Origin: JBAWXE01 sp037144255
Lineage (GTDB): Bacteria; Bacteroidota; Bacteroidia; Chitinophagales; Chitinophagaceae
DNA length: 64,000 nucleotides
Assembly (NCBI GenBank): GCA_037144255.1
Contig: JBAWXE010000002.1
Span: 1-64,000, forward strand
Direction: 5' to 3'
Every line of letters starts with the position of its first letter. Position 1 is the stretch's first letter. The notes beneath the pieces were generated by a model. It was not told where the DNA came from and searched no databases. It saw only the letters and a program-made list of their open reading frames with translations. Below are positions 1-8,801 of this stretch, piece after piece. Position numbers and translations under genes: made by a program.

Positions 1-252
1 CGTCCCATCCATCCATACCATCAGTCGTTTGCAGTTATTGATAATGCTGGTACGGTTACCCCATGCCAGCACTGCTGCAAACAATCCAGATATTTCTATG
101 TCTTGCTTCTTAGCAAAACTATGGGGTATAGATATAGGGTCTCTATCAATAAAAGAAGGCTGGTTGTACAGCCTTGCTTTTTCGTCTAACAGTCTTTTCA
201 AGTCCTGTATTTCAGAGCTCCCCTTATGTATTTTGCCAGGGCTTTCTTTCAT
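1..252 (-). CDS. TIGR02757 (DUF2400) family protein, N-terminal part
   Basis: The first 84 codons are present and the 3' end lies beyond the left edge. The translation contains LYNQPSFIDRDPISIPHSF, then KKQDIEISGLFAAVLAWGNR and SIINNCKRLM, the conserved N-terminal signature of the TIGR02757/DUF2400 family of uncharacterised bacterial proteins. The ATG (252-250) overlaps the TAA of the upstream cyclophilin gene by one base (TAATG), so translation is probably coupled. The molecular function of the family is not established. Family recognition is from memory of the motif, and the C-terminal part cannot be checked here. Confidence 0.8.
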   Translation of the reverse strand, partial: MKESPGKIHKGSSEIQDLKRLLDEKARLYNQPSFIDRDPISIPHSFAKKQDIEISGLFAAVLAWGNRTSIINNCKRLMVWMDGT

Positions 253-917
253 TAAAATATACCTAAGAACTTCTTCTTCTTCATACGCACTGTTTGCATC
301 ATGATGTCCTTATTAGGTCGGTCTTGTCCGTTACGTGGCTCTGCTACTATTTTATCTACTATATCCATACCTTCCAGCACTTCACCGTATACGGTATAGT
401 TACCATCTAGATGTGGTGTACCTCCTTGGGTCTTATACATCTCACGTTGCTCTGCTGTATACTTTCGTCCATTGCTCTTAGATATATTATCTAGCTCAGC
501 ATCAGTGAATTTTTTTCCTACCACTATGTAGAACTGACAACCGGATGATGCTTTCGCCGGATTATTATCTCTTGCAGCTGCCAGTACACCACGTTTGTGG
601 TAGTTCACTTCGTTGATCTCAGCAGGTACTGTATATCCTACATCTCCATTACCCAGCATCTCTCCTGTTTTCGCATGTTTAGAATTAGGGTCTCCTCCTT
701 GTATCATAAACGCTGGTATCACTCTATGAAAAAGTGTACTATCATAAAAATGCTGTTTTACTAGTTTTATAAAGTTGTCACGATGCTGCGGGGTGTTGTC
801 ATACAGCATCATTACTATTTTGCCATACTCCGTAGTGATCACTACTTTGTTTTTCTGTGCCCAAACCTGGGTGCTCATCATTACTACTGCAACTAGAACA
901 AGTAACGTTTTTTTCAT
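252..917 (-). CDS. Secreted cyclophilin-type peptidyl-prolyl cis-trans isomerase
   Basis: A 221-residue cyclophilin that should catalyse cis-trans isomerisation of X-Pro bonds in the periplasm. Residues 1-20 form a signal peptide (MKKTLLVLVAVVMMSTQVWA, cleavage after WA). The cyclophilin core follows, with FHRVIPAFMIQGGDP at about 63-77 carrying the catalytic Arg and the Gln of the proline pocket, and later SSGCQFYIVVGK. I chose the ATG at 917 because it begins directly at the signal peptide; an ATG 27 bases upstream would add nine residues before it. The stop overlaps the start of the TIGR02757 gene, and the methylmalonyl-CoA epimerase gene lies 80 bases upstream on the same strand, so the three may be co-transcribed. 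Confidence 0.93.
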   Translation of the reverse strand: MKKTLLVLVAVVMMSTQVWAQKNKVVITTEYGKIVMMLYDNTPQHRDNFIKLVKQHFYDSTLFHRVIPAFMIQGGDPNSKHAKTGEMLGNGDVGYTVPAEINEVNYHKRGVLAAARDNNPAKASSGCQFYIVVGKKFTDAELDNISKSNGRKYTAEQREMYKTQGGTPHLDGNYTVYGEVLEGMDIVDKIVAEPRNGQDRPNKDIMMQTVRMKKKKFLGIF

Positions 918-997
918 ACGTGTTTTTTGTGTTTCGATTATCAATATTAGCTAAATGACTGATATAGAGAATACATTAATTTAATTTATTTTATATG

Positions 998-1399
998 CTA
1001 TTTGATCTCTTGGCACAATTCTATCAGTACACTATTAGTTGTTTTTGGATGTAAGAAACAGACCAGCTTATTGTCTGCTCCCTTTTTCGGTACCTGGTTC
1101 AGCAATTCGAAACCCAGCGCACTCAGACGGTTCATCTCAGCCTCTATGTTATCTACATCAAATGCTATATGATGTATACCTTCTCCTTTTTTTTCTATGT
1201 ACTTCGCTATTGGGCTTTCAGGCTTAGTAGCTTCCAGAAGTTCTATTTTAGAGTCCCCAATTTGGAAAAAAGCAGTCATAACTCCCTCACTATCAACACT
1301 TTCCTTCTTATAGCAGGGCGTATTCAGCAGTTGCTCGAATAATGGGATGGATTGTGACAATTCCTTAACTGCTATGCCTAAATGTTCGATTTTCAACAT
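998..1399 (-). CDS. mce: Methylmalonyl-CoA epimerase
   Basis: A 133-residue single-domain VOC/glyoxalase-fold protein that interconverts (R)- and (S)-methylmalonyl-CoA in propionate and odd-chain acid metabolism. The metal ligands expected of the family are visible: His6 in KIEHLGIAV, Glu53 in KIELLEA, His76/His77 in GIHHIAFDV and Glu127 in VLIELCQ. The chosen ATG (1399) starts the conserved MLKIEHLGIAV; a further ATG seven codons upstream only adds a near-duplicate peptide. It is divergent from iscS. A possible promoter on this strand (TTT, 19 nt, TAGCTTTA) sits just upstream with one mismatch to the Bacteroidota -7 element. Confidence 0.9.
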   Translation of the reverse strand: MLKIEHLGIAVKELSQSIPLFEQLLNTPCYKKESVDSEGVMTAFFQIGDSKIELLEATKPESPIAKYIEKKGEGIHHIAFDVDNIEAEMNRLSALGFELLNQVPKKGADNKLVCFLHPKTTNSVLIELCQEIK

Positions 1400-1475
1400 C
1401 GGGAGAATAATTTTTAACAATGGGAGTATATAAAGCTACGATGCCTTCCCATGCGCTAAAGTAGCACATTTGACA

Positions 1476-1483
1476 TAACTTTG
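1476..1483 (+). promoter_or_regulatory. Candidate -7 promoter element for the isc operon
   Basis: TAACTTTG is an exact match to the Bacteroidota TAnnTTTG element, 36 bases before the iscS ATG. No good TTG -33 element stands 19-21 bases upstream, so this is a candidate only. No IscR-like operator could be recognised. Confidence 0.4.
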
Positions 1484-1518
1484 CTTCAAGAAACCACCCC
1501 CGAAATATATACACTTGT

Positions 1519-2739
1519 ATGGATTTGAAATTGCCGATATATTTAGATAATAATGCAACTACCCCTTGCGACCCAAGGGTAGTAGATGTTATGATACCTT
1601 ATTTCACCGAAAAATTTGGTAATGCTGCTTCTCGTAACCACCAATATGGTTGGGTAGCAGAAGAAGCTGTGGATTATGCCCGCGAACAAGTGGCAAAATT
1701 AATTAATGCCGACCCTAAGGAGATCATCTTTACTTCCGGTGCTACCGAAAGTGATAATCTGGCTATCAAAGGTATATACGAAATGTATGCTTCCAAAGGT
1801 AACCACATCATCACTTGCACTACCGAACATAAAGCTGTGTTAGATACTTGTAAACATATTGAAAAAATAGGTGGACAAGTTACTTACCTCGAAGTAGGTT
1901 CCGATGGCTTGATCAACTTGAATGACCTCGAAAAAGCAATAACTAATAAGACTATTCTTATTGCTATCATGTATGGCAATAATGAAATAGGTGTTATACA
2001 ACCTGTTCACGAGATCAGTGCTATTGCCCGCAAACATGGTGTACTCTTCTTTACAGATGGTACTCAGGCCGTTGGTAAAGTTCCGGTTGATGTTCAGAAA
2101 GATGGTATAGACCTTATGAGTTTCAGCGCACATAAAATGTATGGCCCTAAAGGCGTTGGTGCATTATATGTTCGTCGTAAAAACCCTCGTGTAAAAGTTA
2201 CTGCACAAATGGACGGTGGCGGCCACGAACGTGGTATGCGTAGCGGTACAATGAATGTTCCTGCCATTGTAGGTTTCGGTAAGGCTTGCGAACTCTGCAT
2301 GAACGAAATGGAAAGCGAAGCTAAACGCCTCAGCGCTATGCGAGATAGATTGGAAAAAGGTCTCACACAATTAGAAGAATCTTATGTCAATGGTAATCGC
2401 GAACATCGCTTACCTCATACTACCAATATCTCTTTCAAATATGTAGAGGGCGAAGGTCTGATGATGGGTTTCAATAAGAACATCGCTTTATCCAGCGGTT
2501 CTGCTTGTACCTCTGCTTCTTTAGAGCCTTCTTATGTATTGAAAGCTCTGGGATTGGGCGACGATCTGGCACATAGCTCTTTACGCTTTGGCCTCGGTCG
2601 TTTTACTACCGACGAACAAATTGATTTTACTATTAAGGCAATCACAGAAACAGTTTTAAAACTTCGCGAAATGAGCCCGCTTTGGGAAATGTTCAAAGAA
2701 GGTATCGATCTGGATAAAATAGAATGGGCTCACCACTAA
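1519..2739 (+). CDS. iscS: Cysteine desulfurase, IscS type
   Basis: A 406-residue PLP-dependent cysteine desulfurase that converts cysteine to alanine and passes persulfide sulfur to the Fe-S scaffold. Visible residues: YLDNNATTP at the N-terminus, His104 in TTEHKAV, Asp180 in [10 protein letters not shown], the PLP lysine Lys206 in [12 protein letters not shown], and the catalytic Cys330 in [17 protein letters not shown], on the long mobile loop typical of group I (IscS/NifS) rather than SufS enzymes. It is first in a four-gene plus-strand cluster, with iscU following after 47 bases. The C-terminal extension ([21 protein letters not shown]) resembles IscS proteins. There is no iscR upstream. 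Confidence 0.97.
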   Translation: MDLKLPIYLDNNATTPCDPRVVDVMIPYFTEKFGNAASRNHQYGWVAEEAVDYAREQVAKLINADPKEIIFTSGATESDNLAIKGIYEMYASKGNHIITCTTEHKAVLDTCKHIEKIGGQVTYLEVGSDGLINLNDLEKAITNKTILIAIMYGNNEIGVIQPVHEISAIARKHGVLFFTDGTQAVGKVPVDVQKDGIDLMSFSAHKMYGPKGVGALYVRRKNPRVKVTAQMDGGGHERGMRSGTMNVPAIVGFGKACELCMNEMESEAKRLSAMRDRLEKGLTQLEESYVNGNREHRLPHTTNISFKYVEGEGLMMGFNKNIALSSGSACTSASLEPSYVLKALGLGDDLAHSSLRFGLGRFTTDEQIDFTIKAITETVLKLREMSPLWEMFKEGIDLDKIEWAHH

Positions 2740-2786
2740 TACTCAATATCTTTTAATATAACCACCCGTATAAAATATTCAATCTC

Positions 2787-3203
2787 ATGGCATATTCAGA
2801 AAAAGTGATTGACCACTACAGCAACCCTAAGAACGTAGGTACGCTGGATAAAAGTAAGACCAATGTAGGCACAGGCCTCGTAGGTGCACCTGAGTGTGGC
2901 GACGTAATGCGTCTGCAAATAGAAGTAGACGAAGCCAGCGGCCTTATCATGGATGCTAAATTCAAAACTTTCGGTTGCGGTTCTGCTATCGCTTCTTCTT
3001 CTTTAGCTACAGAGTGGCTCAAGGGTAAAACAGTAGATCAGGCACTGGCAATAGATAATATGGATATTGTAGAAGAGCTTAATCTGCCACCGGTAAAGAT
3101 CCACTGCTCTGTTTTGGCCGAAGATGCTATCAAAGCAGCTATCAATGATTACCGTGTAAAAAATGGTCTTCCTGAATTGGCATTAGACGAAAAAGCGCAT
3201 TAA
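2787..3203 (+). CDS. iscU: Fe-S cluster assembly scaffold IscU
   Basis: A 138-residue scaffold on which [2Fe-2S] and [4Fe-4S] clusters are built from IscS-derived sulfur. The canonical ligands are in place: Cys37 with Asp39 in GAPECGDVMRLQI, Cys64 in FKTFGCGSAIASSS, and His106/Cys107 following the LPPVK motif that in IscU is recognised by the HscA chaperone. The LPPVK motif is intact although no hscA or hscB gene lies in this cluster, so the chaperones must be encoded elsewhere or be absent. It is flanked by iscS and an A-type carrier gene on the same strand. Confidence 0.96.
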   Translation: MAYSEKVIDHYSNPKNVGTLDKSKTNVGTGLVGAPECGDVMRLQIEVDEASGLIMDAKFKTFGCGSAIASSSLATEWLKGKTVDQALAIDNMDIVEELNLPPVKIHCSVLAEDAIKAAINDYRVKNGLPELALDEKAH

Positions 3204-3284
3204 TACTATTCAGGAGTACCTCAGTTGTAATGAAAAGAAAGGAACGGTGAATACGAACTTCATTACTTCTATTAAATATTTTGT

Positions 3285-3611
3285 ATGATATACATTAGTG
3301 ACAAGGCAAGAGATAAAGTAATACAACTAAAGAAAGATGCTGATCTGGGCGAAGATTATTTCCTTAGAGTAGGTGTTGTAGGTGGCGGTTGTTCAGGCTT
3401 GTCTTATAAATTAGATTTCGATAACGAAAGCCAGCCAAAAGATCAGGTCTTTGAAGATCAGGGTGTGAAATTGGTTACAGATCTTAAAAGCTTTTTATAT
3501 CTCTGCGATACCACATTAGATTTTTCTGATGGCTTGAATGGTAAGGGTTTCCACTTCAGCAACCCTAACGCCAGCCGTAGCTGCGGCTGTGGAGAAAGCT
3601 TTGCAGTGTAA
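3285..3611 (+). CDS. iscA: A-type Fe-S carrier protein, IscA/ErpA family
   Basis: A 108-residue HesB/IscA-fold protein that carries iron or assembled clusters from the scaffold to target enzymes. The three invariant cysteines are present: Cys36 in VGGGCSGLSYKL and Cys100/Cys102 in RSCGCGESFAV. The ATG at 3285 starts the conserved IYISDKARDKV. IscA, ErpA and SufA cannot be told apart from sequence motifs alone; the name rests on its position between iscU and nfu. The 81-base spacer after iscU holds no gene. Confidence 0.93.
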   Translation: MIYISDKARDKVIQLKKDADLGEDYFLRVGVVGGGCSGLSYKLDFDNESQPKDQVFEDQGVKLVTDLKSFLYLCDTTLDFSDGLNGKGFHFSNPNASRSCGCGESFAV

Positions 3612-3661
3612 TAAATATAGATAGTTCAATAATTAAGTACTTTTATAAAAATTTAGCGATC

Positions 3662-4252
3662 ATGCTTAAAACAGGAAATACCATAGTAAGTATATATACC
3701 GAAATGACCCCTAATCCGGAAACAATGAAGTTTGTAGCCAACAAACTCTTGTATCCTGGTAAGAGTATCGATTTTCCGGATGAGACTACTGCAGCCCCAT
3801 CTCCCTTAGCCAAAGAATTATTTGCATTCCCTTTTATACGCAGTGTATTCATAGCCAGCAATTTTGTCACTCTGGCCAAAACTGTAGATACTAAATGGGA
3901 TGATGTCATCCCTTCTATCCGCGAGTTCTTAAAGAACTATCTGGAAGAGGGTAAGATCATCATCAACGAAGACGAGATCATAGTAAAGACAGATACTAAC
4001 ACCGTGCATGCCGATGATAGCGATATCGTTAAACGTGTAAAGGAATTATTGGAAAATTATGTGAAACCTGCAGTTGAAATGGATGGCGGTGCTATCAGCT
4101 TCAAAGGTTATGACAGAGGTACTGTTACTCTTATGTTGCAAGGCTCTTGCTCAGGTTGTCCTTCTTCTATGATCACCCTTAAGGCTGGAATAGAAGGTAT
4201 GATGAAACGGATGATACCTGAGGTAAAAGAAGTAGTAGCAGAAGCAGAATAA
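3662..4252 (+). CDS. NifU-like Fe-S carrier with Nfu N-terminal domain
   Basis: A 196-residue two-domain Nfu protein. Residues about 12-95 form the Nfu_N domain (YTEMTPNPETMKFVANKLL, a degenerate A-type-like domain) and residues about 120-196 the NifU C-terminal domain with the CxxC cluster-binding pair Cys163/Cys166 in GSCSGCPSSM. Nfu proteins hold a [4Fe-4S] cluster at a dimer interface and deliver it to apo-proteins. It is the last gene of the isc cluster and is followed 26 bases later by a strong terminator, which supports a single transcription unit 1519-4252. The first nine residues could be excluded by an internal start, but the ATG at 3662 is the simplest choice. Confidence 0.93.
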   Translation: MLKTGNTIVSIYTEMTPNPETMKFVANKLLYPGKSIDFPDETTAAPSPLAKELFAFPFIRSVFIASNFVTLAKTVDTKWDDVIPSIREFLKNYLEEGKIIINEDEIIVKTDTNTVHADDSDIVKRVKELLENYVKPAVEMDGGAISFKGYDRGTVTLMLQGSCSGCPSSMITLKAGIEGMMKRMIPEVKEVVAEAE

Positions 4253-4277
4253 TTCCACCCCCTAAATAAAAGATAAC

Positions 4278-4308
4278 ATCCACCTCTCTTACGGGGTGGA
4301 TTTTTTTT
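4278..4308 (+). terminator. Rho-independent terminator of the isc operon
   Basis: A perfect 7-bp stem (ATCCACC 4278-4284 with GGTGGAT 4295-4301) and a 10-base loop, followed by eight T residues (4301-4308), 26 bases after the nfu stop codon. Confidence 0.9.
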
Positions 4309-4348
4309 GCAATATCTTTTGTAGCTTGTTATCACTAAAATATCATTG

Positions 4349-5578
4349 ATGAAACTGCCTATACTTCTCTTATCTCTTTTAGTGATATTGACTGTCAATA
4401 GCTCTCATGCACAAAGAAAATTGGTAGAAAGCTATTCACTTACTAAGGAAAATCTGATAAAGGATATAGATGAATATGCTAATGGTATTGAAAAGTATCA
4501 TGTAGACCCTTTTAGCAAAATAAACCATAAAGATTTTTTGAATGAAATAAGCAGAATAAAAGATAGTGCTGTATACTACGATATAGATGAATTGCTTGTA
4601 AAACTATTTCAGGTAAATGCTCTGATAGGTGATGAACATACAGATATAGGGTATCATTTCAGAGACCTTTTCCCTTTTACATTTTATTGGTTCCAGGAGG
4701 GTATTTATTCTATGGAAACACTTCCCAAATACGACAGTTTGCAACTCTTGAAACTTATTGCAATTGACAATGTACCTGTTGATACGGCAATAAAAAAGAT
4801 CTCAACAATTATTGCTAATAAAAACACAGCCTCCATACGCAAAATAGCTCCTCAATACCTAACAGACCCACACATACTTCATGGATTAAAAATTATTGGT
4901 TCTACGTCCTCTATTGAATACACATTTGTAAAACAAGATGGAGACACTTTACGATTTAGAGCAATAGCAGAAAATGCATTAAAAATAAAATTGGACTGCC
5001 CTATGGTGGTCTACAAATTCTATAAGTATAGTGTACCTAAAAGATATTGGTATAACTATAACTCTGAAAAAAAATCTCTTTATTTCAATTATTCTACTTG
5101 TGTAGATAACAAAATGTATCCTTTTGAGAATGTGCGAAATCAATTGATCTCTATTATCAATGATAGCCTTCCTCAAAAGTTGATCATAGATCTGCGAGAA
5201 AATGGGGGTGGAAATAGTACCTTATTAGAACCATTGATCGATAAGATTCGCAAATCAGATATAAATACATTCGGAGAAATTTTTGTGATAATCGGTAGGC
5301 ATACCTTTTCTTCAGCCATCCATAATACTATGTATATCAAGAATCATACTCATGCTATTATCATAGGAGAGGAAACCAGCGGCAGTATCAATCATTATGG
5401 TGATATACGAACATTTAAACTCTCAAATACCGGGATGAGTGTATATTATTCTACCAAACACTTTGTTTTAGACAAACATAACGATGGGGCCATCCAACCT
5501 GATATAAAAATACCTGAAACTGCTGCTGATTTTATTAAAGGTAAAGATGCTGCACTAGACTATGCCTTTACTCATTAG
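4349..5578 (+). CDS. Exported S41-family peptidase-like protein
   Basis: A 409-residue exported protein with signal peptide MKLPILLLSLLVILTVNSSHAQ. The C-terminal half looks like a peptidase S41 (tail-specific protease) core: LIIDLRENGGGNSTLLEPL, then GRHTFSSAIHN at about residue 320, where the second Ser in SSA would be the nucleophile, and GEETSGSINHYGD. I see no clear PDZ domain and cannot confirm the catalytic Lys, so it may be a degenerate or specialised member. An in-frame TTG at 4346 precedes the ATG; the ATG is preferred. It is a single-gene unit, isolated from the isc operon by the terminator at 4278. Confidence 0.78.
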   Translation: MKLPILLLSLLVILTVNSSHAQRKLVESYSLTKENLIKDIDEYANGIEKYHVDPFSKINHKDFLNEISRIKDSAVYYDIDELLVKLFQVNALIGDEHTDIGYHFRDLFPFTFYWFQEGIYSMETLPKYDSLQLLKLIAIDNVPVDTAIKKISTIIANKNTASIRKIAPQYLTDPHILHGLKIIGSTSSIEYTFVKQDGDTLRFRAIAENALKIKLDCPMVVYKFYKYSVPKRYWYNYNSEKKSLYFNYSTCVDNKMYPFENVRNQLISIINDSLPQKLIIDLRENGGGNSTLLEPLIDKIRKSDINTFGEIFVIIGRHTFSSAIHNTMYIKNHTHAIIIGEETSGSINHYGDIRTFKLSNTGMSVYYSTKHFVLDKHNDGAIQPDIKIPETAADFIKGKDAALDYAFTH

Positions 5579-5699
5579 GAAGAAGCTATAGGCTATACAT
5601 TCAAATTAACATATTATTATTACGATAGTCGTACCATAACAGTAGTATTTTGTTTTAAAAGAGGCTTCGAATTAGTACTTTTATCTATCATATTGAGCA

Positions 5700-6785
5700 A
5701 TGAGTATACAAAATAATTACGTGGCCATTATGGCCGGGGGTATCGGTAGTCGTTTTTGGCCGGTTAGTCGCACCGCACTTCCTAAACAATTTTTGGATCT
5801 GCTAGGTACAGGCCGTTCTCTTATACAGTGGACCTACCACCGCTATAAGGATATCTGCCCTAAGGAGAATATCTACTTCATCACTAATCAGAGTTATATC
5901 AAAACACTGAAGGCTCAGATACCTGAGATAGATGATGCCAACATCATCAGCGAACCTTCTCGTAAGAACACTGCTCCTTGTGCCGCCTACTTTGCACATA
6001 AGATCATGGCACTCAATCCTAAAGCCAATATCATCATGTCGCCAGCCGATCATCTTATTATGGATGAACGTGCTTTTGAACGTACTTGTTTCGATGCTTT
6101 GGATTTTGTAGCACATCATCCTGCATTGCTCACACTGGGTATCAAACCTACTCGCCCAGATACAGGCTATGGCTATATACAGTACGATGTAGAAGATGAG
6201 GTAGATAAAGTATATCGTGTAAAAACATTTACAGAAAAACCTTCTCTAGAACTGGCACGTACATTCCTCAAGAGTGGCGATTTTCTTTGGAACTCAGGCA
6301 TTTTCGTATGGAATGTAAAAACCATCATGGAAGCATTGGAGAAGTACCTGCCGGAGATGCACGAAGTGTTCATGCAAGCTAAAGACGTATACAATACAGA
6401 TAAAGAACACGAGACCATAGACGAGCTATATTCTCAATGTACCAATATCTCTATAGATTATGGTATCATGGAGAAAGCTAAGAATGTGTATGTAGTACCT
6501 TCTTATTTTGGTTGGTGCGATCTGGGTACATGGGAATCTGCCTATGAGAACTCGAGCAAGGACTATCTGGGTAATGCGGTATATGGCGACAACGTAATGG
6601 TGATAGATGCCAGCGAATGTATGATAAAAGCACCTGCCAACAAGCTACTGGTAGTACAAGGTCTGGAACAATTTATAGTAATAGATACACCTGATGTATT
6701 ACTGATCTGTGAGCGCAACCGCGAACAACAGATAAAAGAGTACGTGGCAGAGGTAAAACGTAACAAAGGCGAAAAATACCTGTAA
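5700..6785 (+). CDS. manC: Mannose-1-phosphate guanylyltransferase
   Basis: A 361-residue nucleotidyltransferase that makes GDP-mannose from mannose-1-phosphate and GTP for cell-surface polysaccharide. The N-terminal loop AGGIGSRFWPVSRTALPKQF (residues 12-31) is the nucleotide-binding signature; PSRKNTAPC, SPADHLI and VKTFTEKPS follow at the expected spacing. At 361 residues it is the short form, without the fused phosphomannose isomerase domain of bifunctional enzymes. The stop overlaps the start of the aminotransferase gene by one base (TAATG). A weak promoter-like TACTTTTA lies about 20 bases upstream of the ATG. Confidence 0.95.
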   Translation: MSIQNNYVAIMAGGIGSRFWPVSRTALPKQFLDLLGTGRSLIQWTYHRYKDICPKENIYFITNQSYIKTLKAQIPEIDDANIISEPSRKNTAPCAAYFAHKIMALNPKANIIMSPADHLIMDERAFERTCFDALDFVAHHPALLTLGIKPTRPDTGYGYIQYDVEDEVDKVYRVKTFTEKPSLELARTFLKSGDFLWNSGIFVWNVKTIMEALEKYLPEMHEVFMQAKDVYNTDKEHETIDELYSQCTNISIDYGIMEKAKNVYVVPSYFGWCDLGTWESAYENSSKDYLGNAVYGDNVMVIDASECMIKAPANKLLVVQGLEQFIVIDTPDVLLICERNREQQIKEYVAEVKRNKGEKYL

Positions 6786-7936
6786 TGCAATTCCCTAAAA
6801 AACACACTGCCGAAGGCACTACCATTTTTACAGTAATGAGTGCCCTGGCTACGCAATACAATGCTATCAATCTTTCTCAGGGATTCCCTGATTTTCCTAT
6901 AGACGATGCCCTAGGTAAATGGCTGTATGATGGAGCCAAAAAAGGTTTCAATCAATATGCGCCTATGCCGGGATTGCCTATGCTGCGTCAGGCTATAGGA
7001 GCCAATTTCAAGAAACGTTACCAGGTAGATATAGATCCCGATCATGAGATAACCATCACTCCAGGGGCTACCTATGCTATCTATACTGCATTTACTGCTA
7101 TACTACAAGCAGGTGATGAAGTGATAGTACTAGAGCCTGCATACGATAGTTATATACCCAATATAGAAATGAACGGTGCTAAGGTGGTGCCTATATCTTT
7201 GTCTGCCCCAACTTTCGATGTGGACTGGAATAAAGTGCGCTCTGCCATTACCTCTAAGACACGTGCTATCATCGTTAATACCCCACATAACCCTACTGGT
7301 GCTATATGGCAATTATCTGATTGGGATACATTGGCAGAGATAGTAAGAGATACTGAAATCATTTTATTATCTGATGAGGTGTATGAACAACTGGTGTACG
7401 ATGGCAAAAAACACTATACAGTATTGAATCATGCAGAGCTACGTGAACGTAGTTTTGTACTCTACTCCTTTGGTAAGGTGTTTCATAATACAGGCTGGAA
7501 GATAGGCTACTGTATTGCCCCACCGGCTTATACACAGGCTTTCCGTCGTGTGCATCAGTACCTGAGTTTCTCTGTAAATACACCGGGACAATACGCCATA
7601 GCACAACACTTGGCAGATGATACTATTGCTCCGGTAAACATCATGATGCAACAAAAGCGCGATCATTTTTTAGAGCTGATCAAACAAACACCTTTTACTG
7701 TACCACAAGCTGCATCTGGCAGTTATTTTCAGGTAGTAGGCTTTGAAAATATCAGCACACTATCTGATCTGGAATTTGCACAATGGCTGACTAGAGAATA
7801 TGGTGTAGCCACTATACCTGTAAGCCCTTTTTACAGTAATAAGAAGGATGACAAACTGATACGTTTCTGTTTTGCCAAGAAAGAAGAAACCTTGCAAGAA
7901 GCTGTTAACAGACTTAGCAAACTACGTACTCTATAA
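6785..7936 (+). CDS. Class I/II pyridoxal-phosphate aminotransferase (methionine aminotransferase-like)
   Basis: A 383-residue fold-type I aminotransferase. NLSQGFPDFP (substrate-side loop), NQYAPMPGLPMLRQAI, NTPHNPTGAIW, LSDEVYEQLVYD and YSFGKVFHNTGWKIGYC (PLP lysine in SFGK) are visible. The overall pattern resembles E. coli YbdL and plant-type kynurenine/glutamine transaminase K, enzymes that favour methionine and aromatic keto acids, so methionine salvage is a reasonable inference. It is translationally coupled to manC (TAATG) although the two functions are unrelated, and runs into a convergent transporter gene only three bases away. Confidence 0.88.
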   Translation: MQFPKKHTAEGTTIFTVMSALATQYNAINLSQGFPDFPIDDALGKWLYDGAKKGFNQYAPMPGLPMLRQAIGANFKKRYQVDIDPDHEITITPGATYAIYTAFTAILQAGDEVIVLEPAYDSYIPNIEMNGAKVVPISLSAPTFDVDWNKVRSAITSKTRAIIVNTPHNPTGAIWQLSDWDTLAEIVRDTEIILLSDEVYEQLVYDGKKHYTVLNHAELRERSFVLYSFGKVFHNTGWKIGYCIAPPAYTQAFRRVHQYLSFSVNTPGQYAIAQHLADDTIAPVNIMMQQKRDHFLELIKQTPFTVPQAASGSYFQVVGFENISTLSDLEFAQWLTREYGVATIPVSPFYSNKKDDKLIRFCFAKKEETLQEAVNRLSKLRTL

Positions 7937-7939
7937 GGA

Positions 7940-8695
7940 TCACAGATAATCGTAGCTGAGCTTGATAATGAGTACTGCGACTACTGCTATAAAGAACACA
8001 CGAATAAAACCGCTCCCTTTTTTCAGTGCCAGGTGCGACCCTGCATAATTGCCCAGCATATTGGCTATTGCTACCGGTATAGCTATGTTCCATAGTATAT
8101 AGCCTTTTACAAAGAACAGTAACAGCGCAGACAAATTGGTAACGCAATTGATGATCTTGGCATTGGCAGATGCGTGTAGGAAATCGAAGCCAAAAAGCAT
8201 GATGAAAGCAAATACCAGAAAGCTACCTGTACCCGGGCCTATCAAACCATCGTAGAGACCTATGAGACCACCTGTAGCTATGGCGTACAGATAATAACGT
8301 CCTTTAGTCAATGCCTTATACTGATGATGCAGACCCAGTTCTTTTTTAAAGATGGTATATAAGAGTACTAGCACCAGAGCACAAATAATAAAGGGCATGA
8401 AATACTCTTTATGAAAATGGCTGACCAGCATAGCCCCACCCATAGAACCTACAAAAGCACTGATAATAGCCGGCAGTAGGTGATTCCAGTCCATTTGGAC
8501 ACGCTTGATGTAACGAACAGTAGCAACTGATGTACCGAAAAAAGAGGCGGTCTTATTTGTTGCGAGGGTCTGTACCAGGCTGAGATGCGGCTGCAAGATG
8601 AACATAGCAGGCAACTGAATGAGCCCACCGCCACCAACCATAGCATCTATAAAACCCGCCATAAAAGCAAAGCAACAGAGTAAGAGTATGACCAT
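7940..8695 (-). CDS. TSUP-family (TauE/SafE) membrane transporter
   Basis: A 251-residue polytopic inner-membrane protein with about seven or eight hydrophobic helices. The N-terminal AGFIDAMVGGGGLIQLPAMF and the mid-protein GGLIGLYDGLIGPGTGSFLVF are the duplicated glycine-rich signatures of the TSUP (formerly DUF81, TauE/SafE) family, proposed exporters of sulfite, sulfoacetate and related small anions. The substrate cannot be inferred from sequence. It is transcribed alone, convergent with the aminotransferase. Confidence 0.88.
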   Translation of the reverse strand: MVILLLCCFAFMAGFIDAMVGGGGLIQLPAMFILQPHLSLVQTLATNKTASFFGTSVATVRYIKRVQMDWNHLLPAIISAFVGSMGGAMLVSHFHKEYFMPFIICALVLVLLYTIFKKELGLHHQYKALTKGRYYLYAIATGGLIGLYDGLIGPGTGSFLVFAFIMLFGFDFLHASANAKIINCVTNLSALLLFFVKGYILWNIAIPVAIANMLGNYAGSHLALKKGSGFIRVFFIAVVAVLIIKLSYDYL

Positions 8696-8750
8696 ATACT
8701 GTGCAAGCTATTAAAAAAGTGAATGGCTTGTAATACCTGAGGCAGATGAG

Positions 8751-8773
8751 AACGCCACTCTAGGAGTGGCGTT
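8751..8773 (-). terminator. Perfect hairpin downstream of mqnC
   Basis: A 10-bp perfect stem (8751-8760 with 8764-8773; AACGCCACTC) around a 3-base loop, 28 bases beyond the mqnC stop. There is no T run on either strand, so it may act as an mRNA 3'-end stabiliser rather than a classical intrinsic terminator. Confidence 0.55.
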
Positions 8774-8801
8774 GCTATAAGTATATGATGTGCTGCGAAG
8801 C

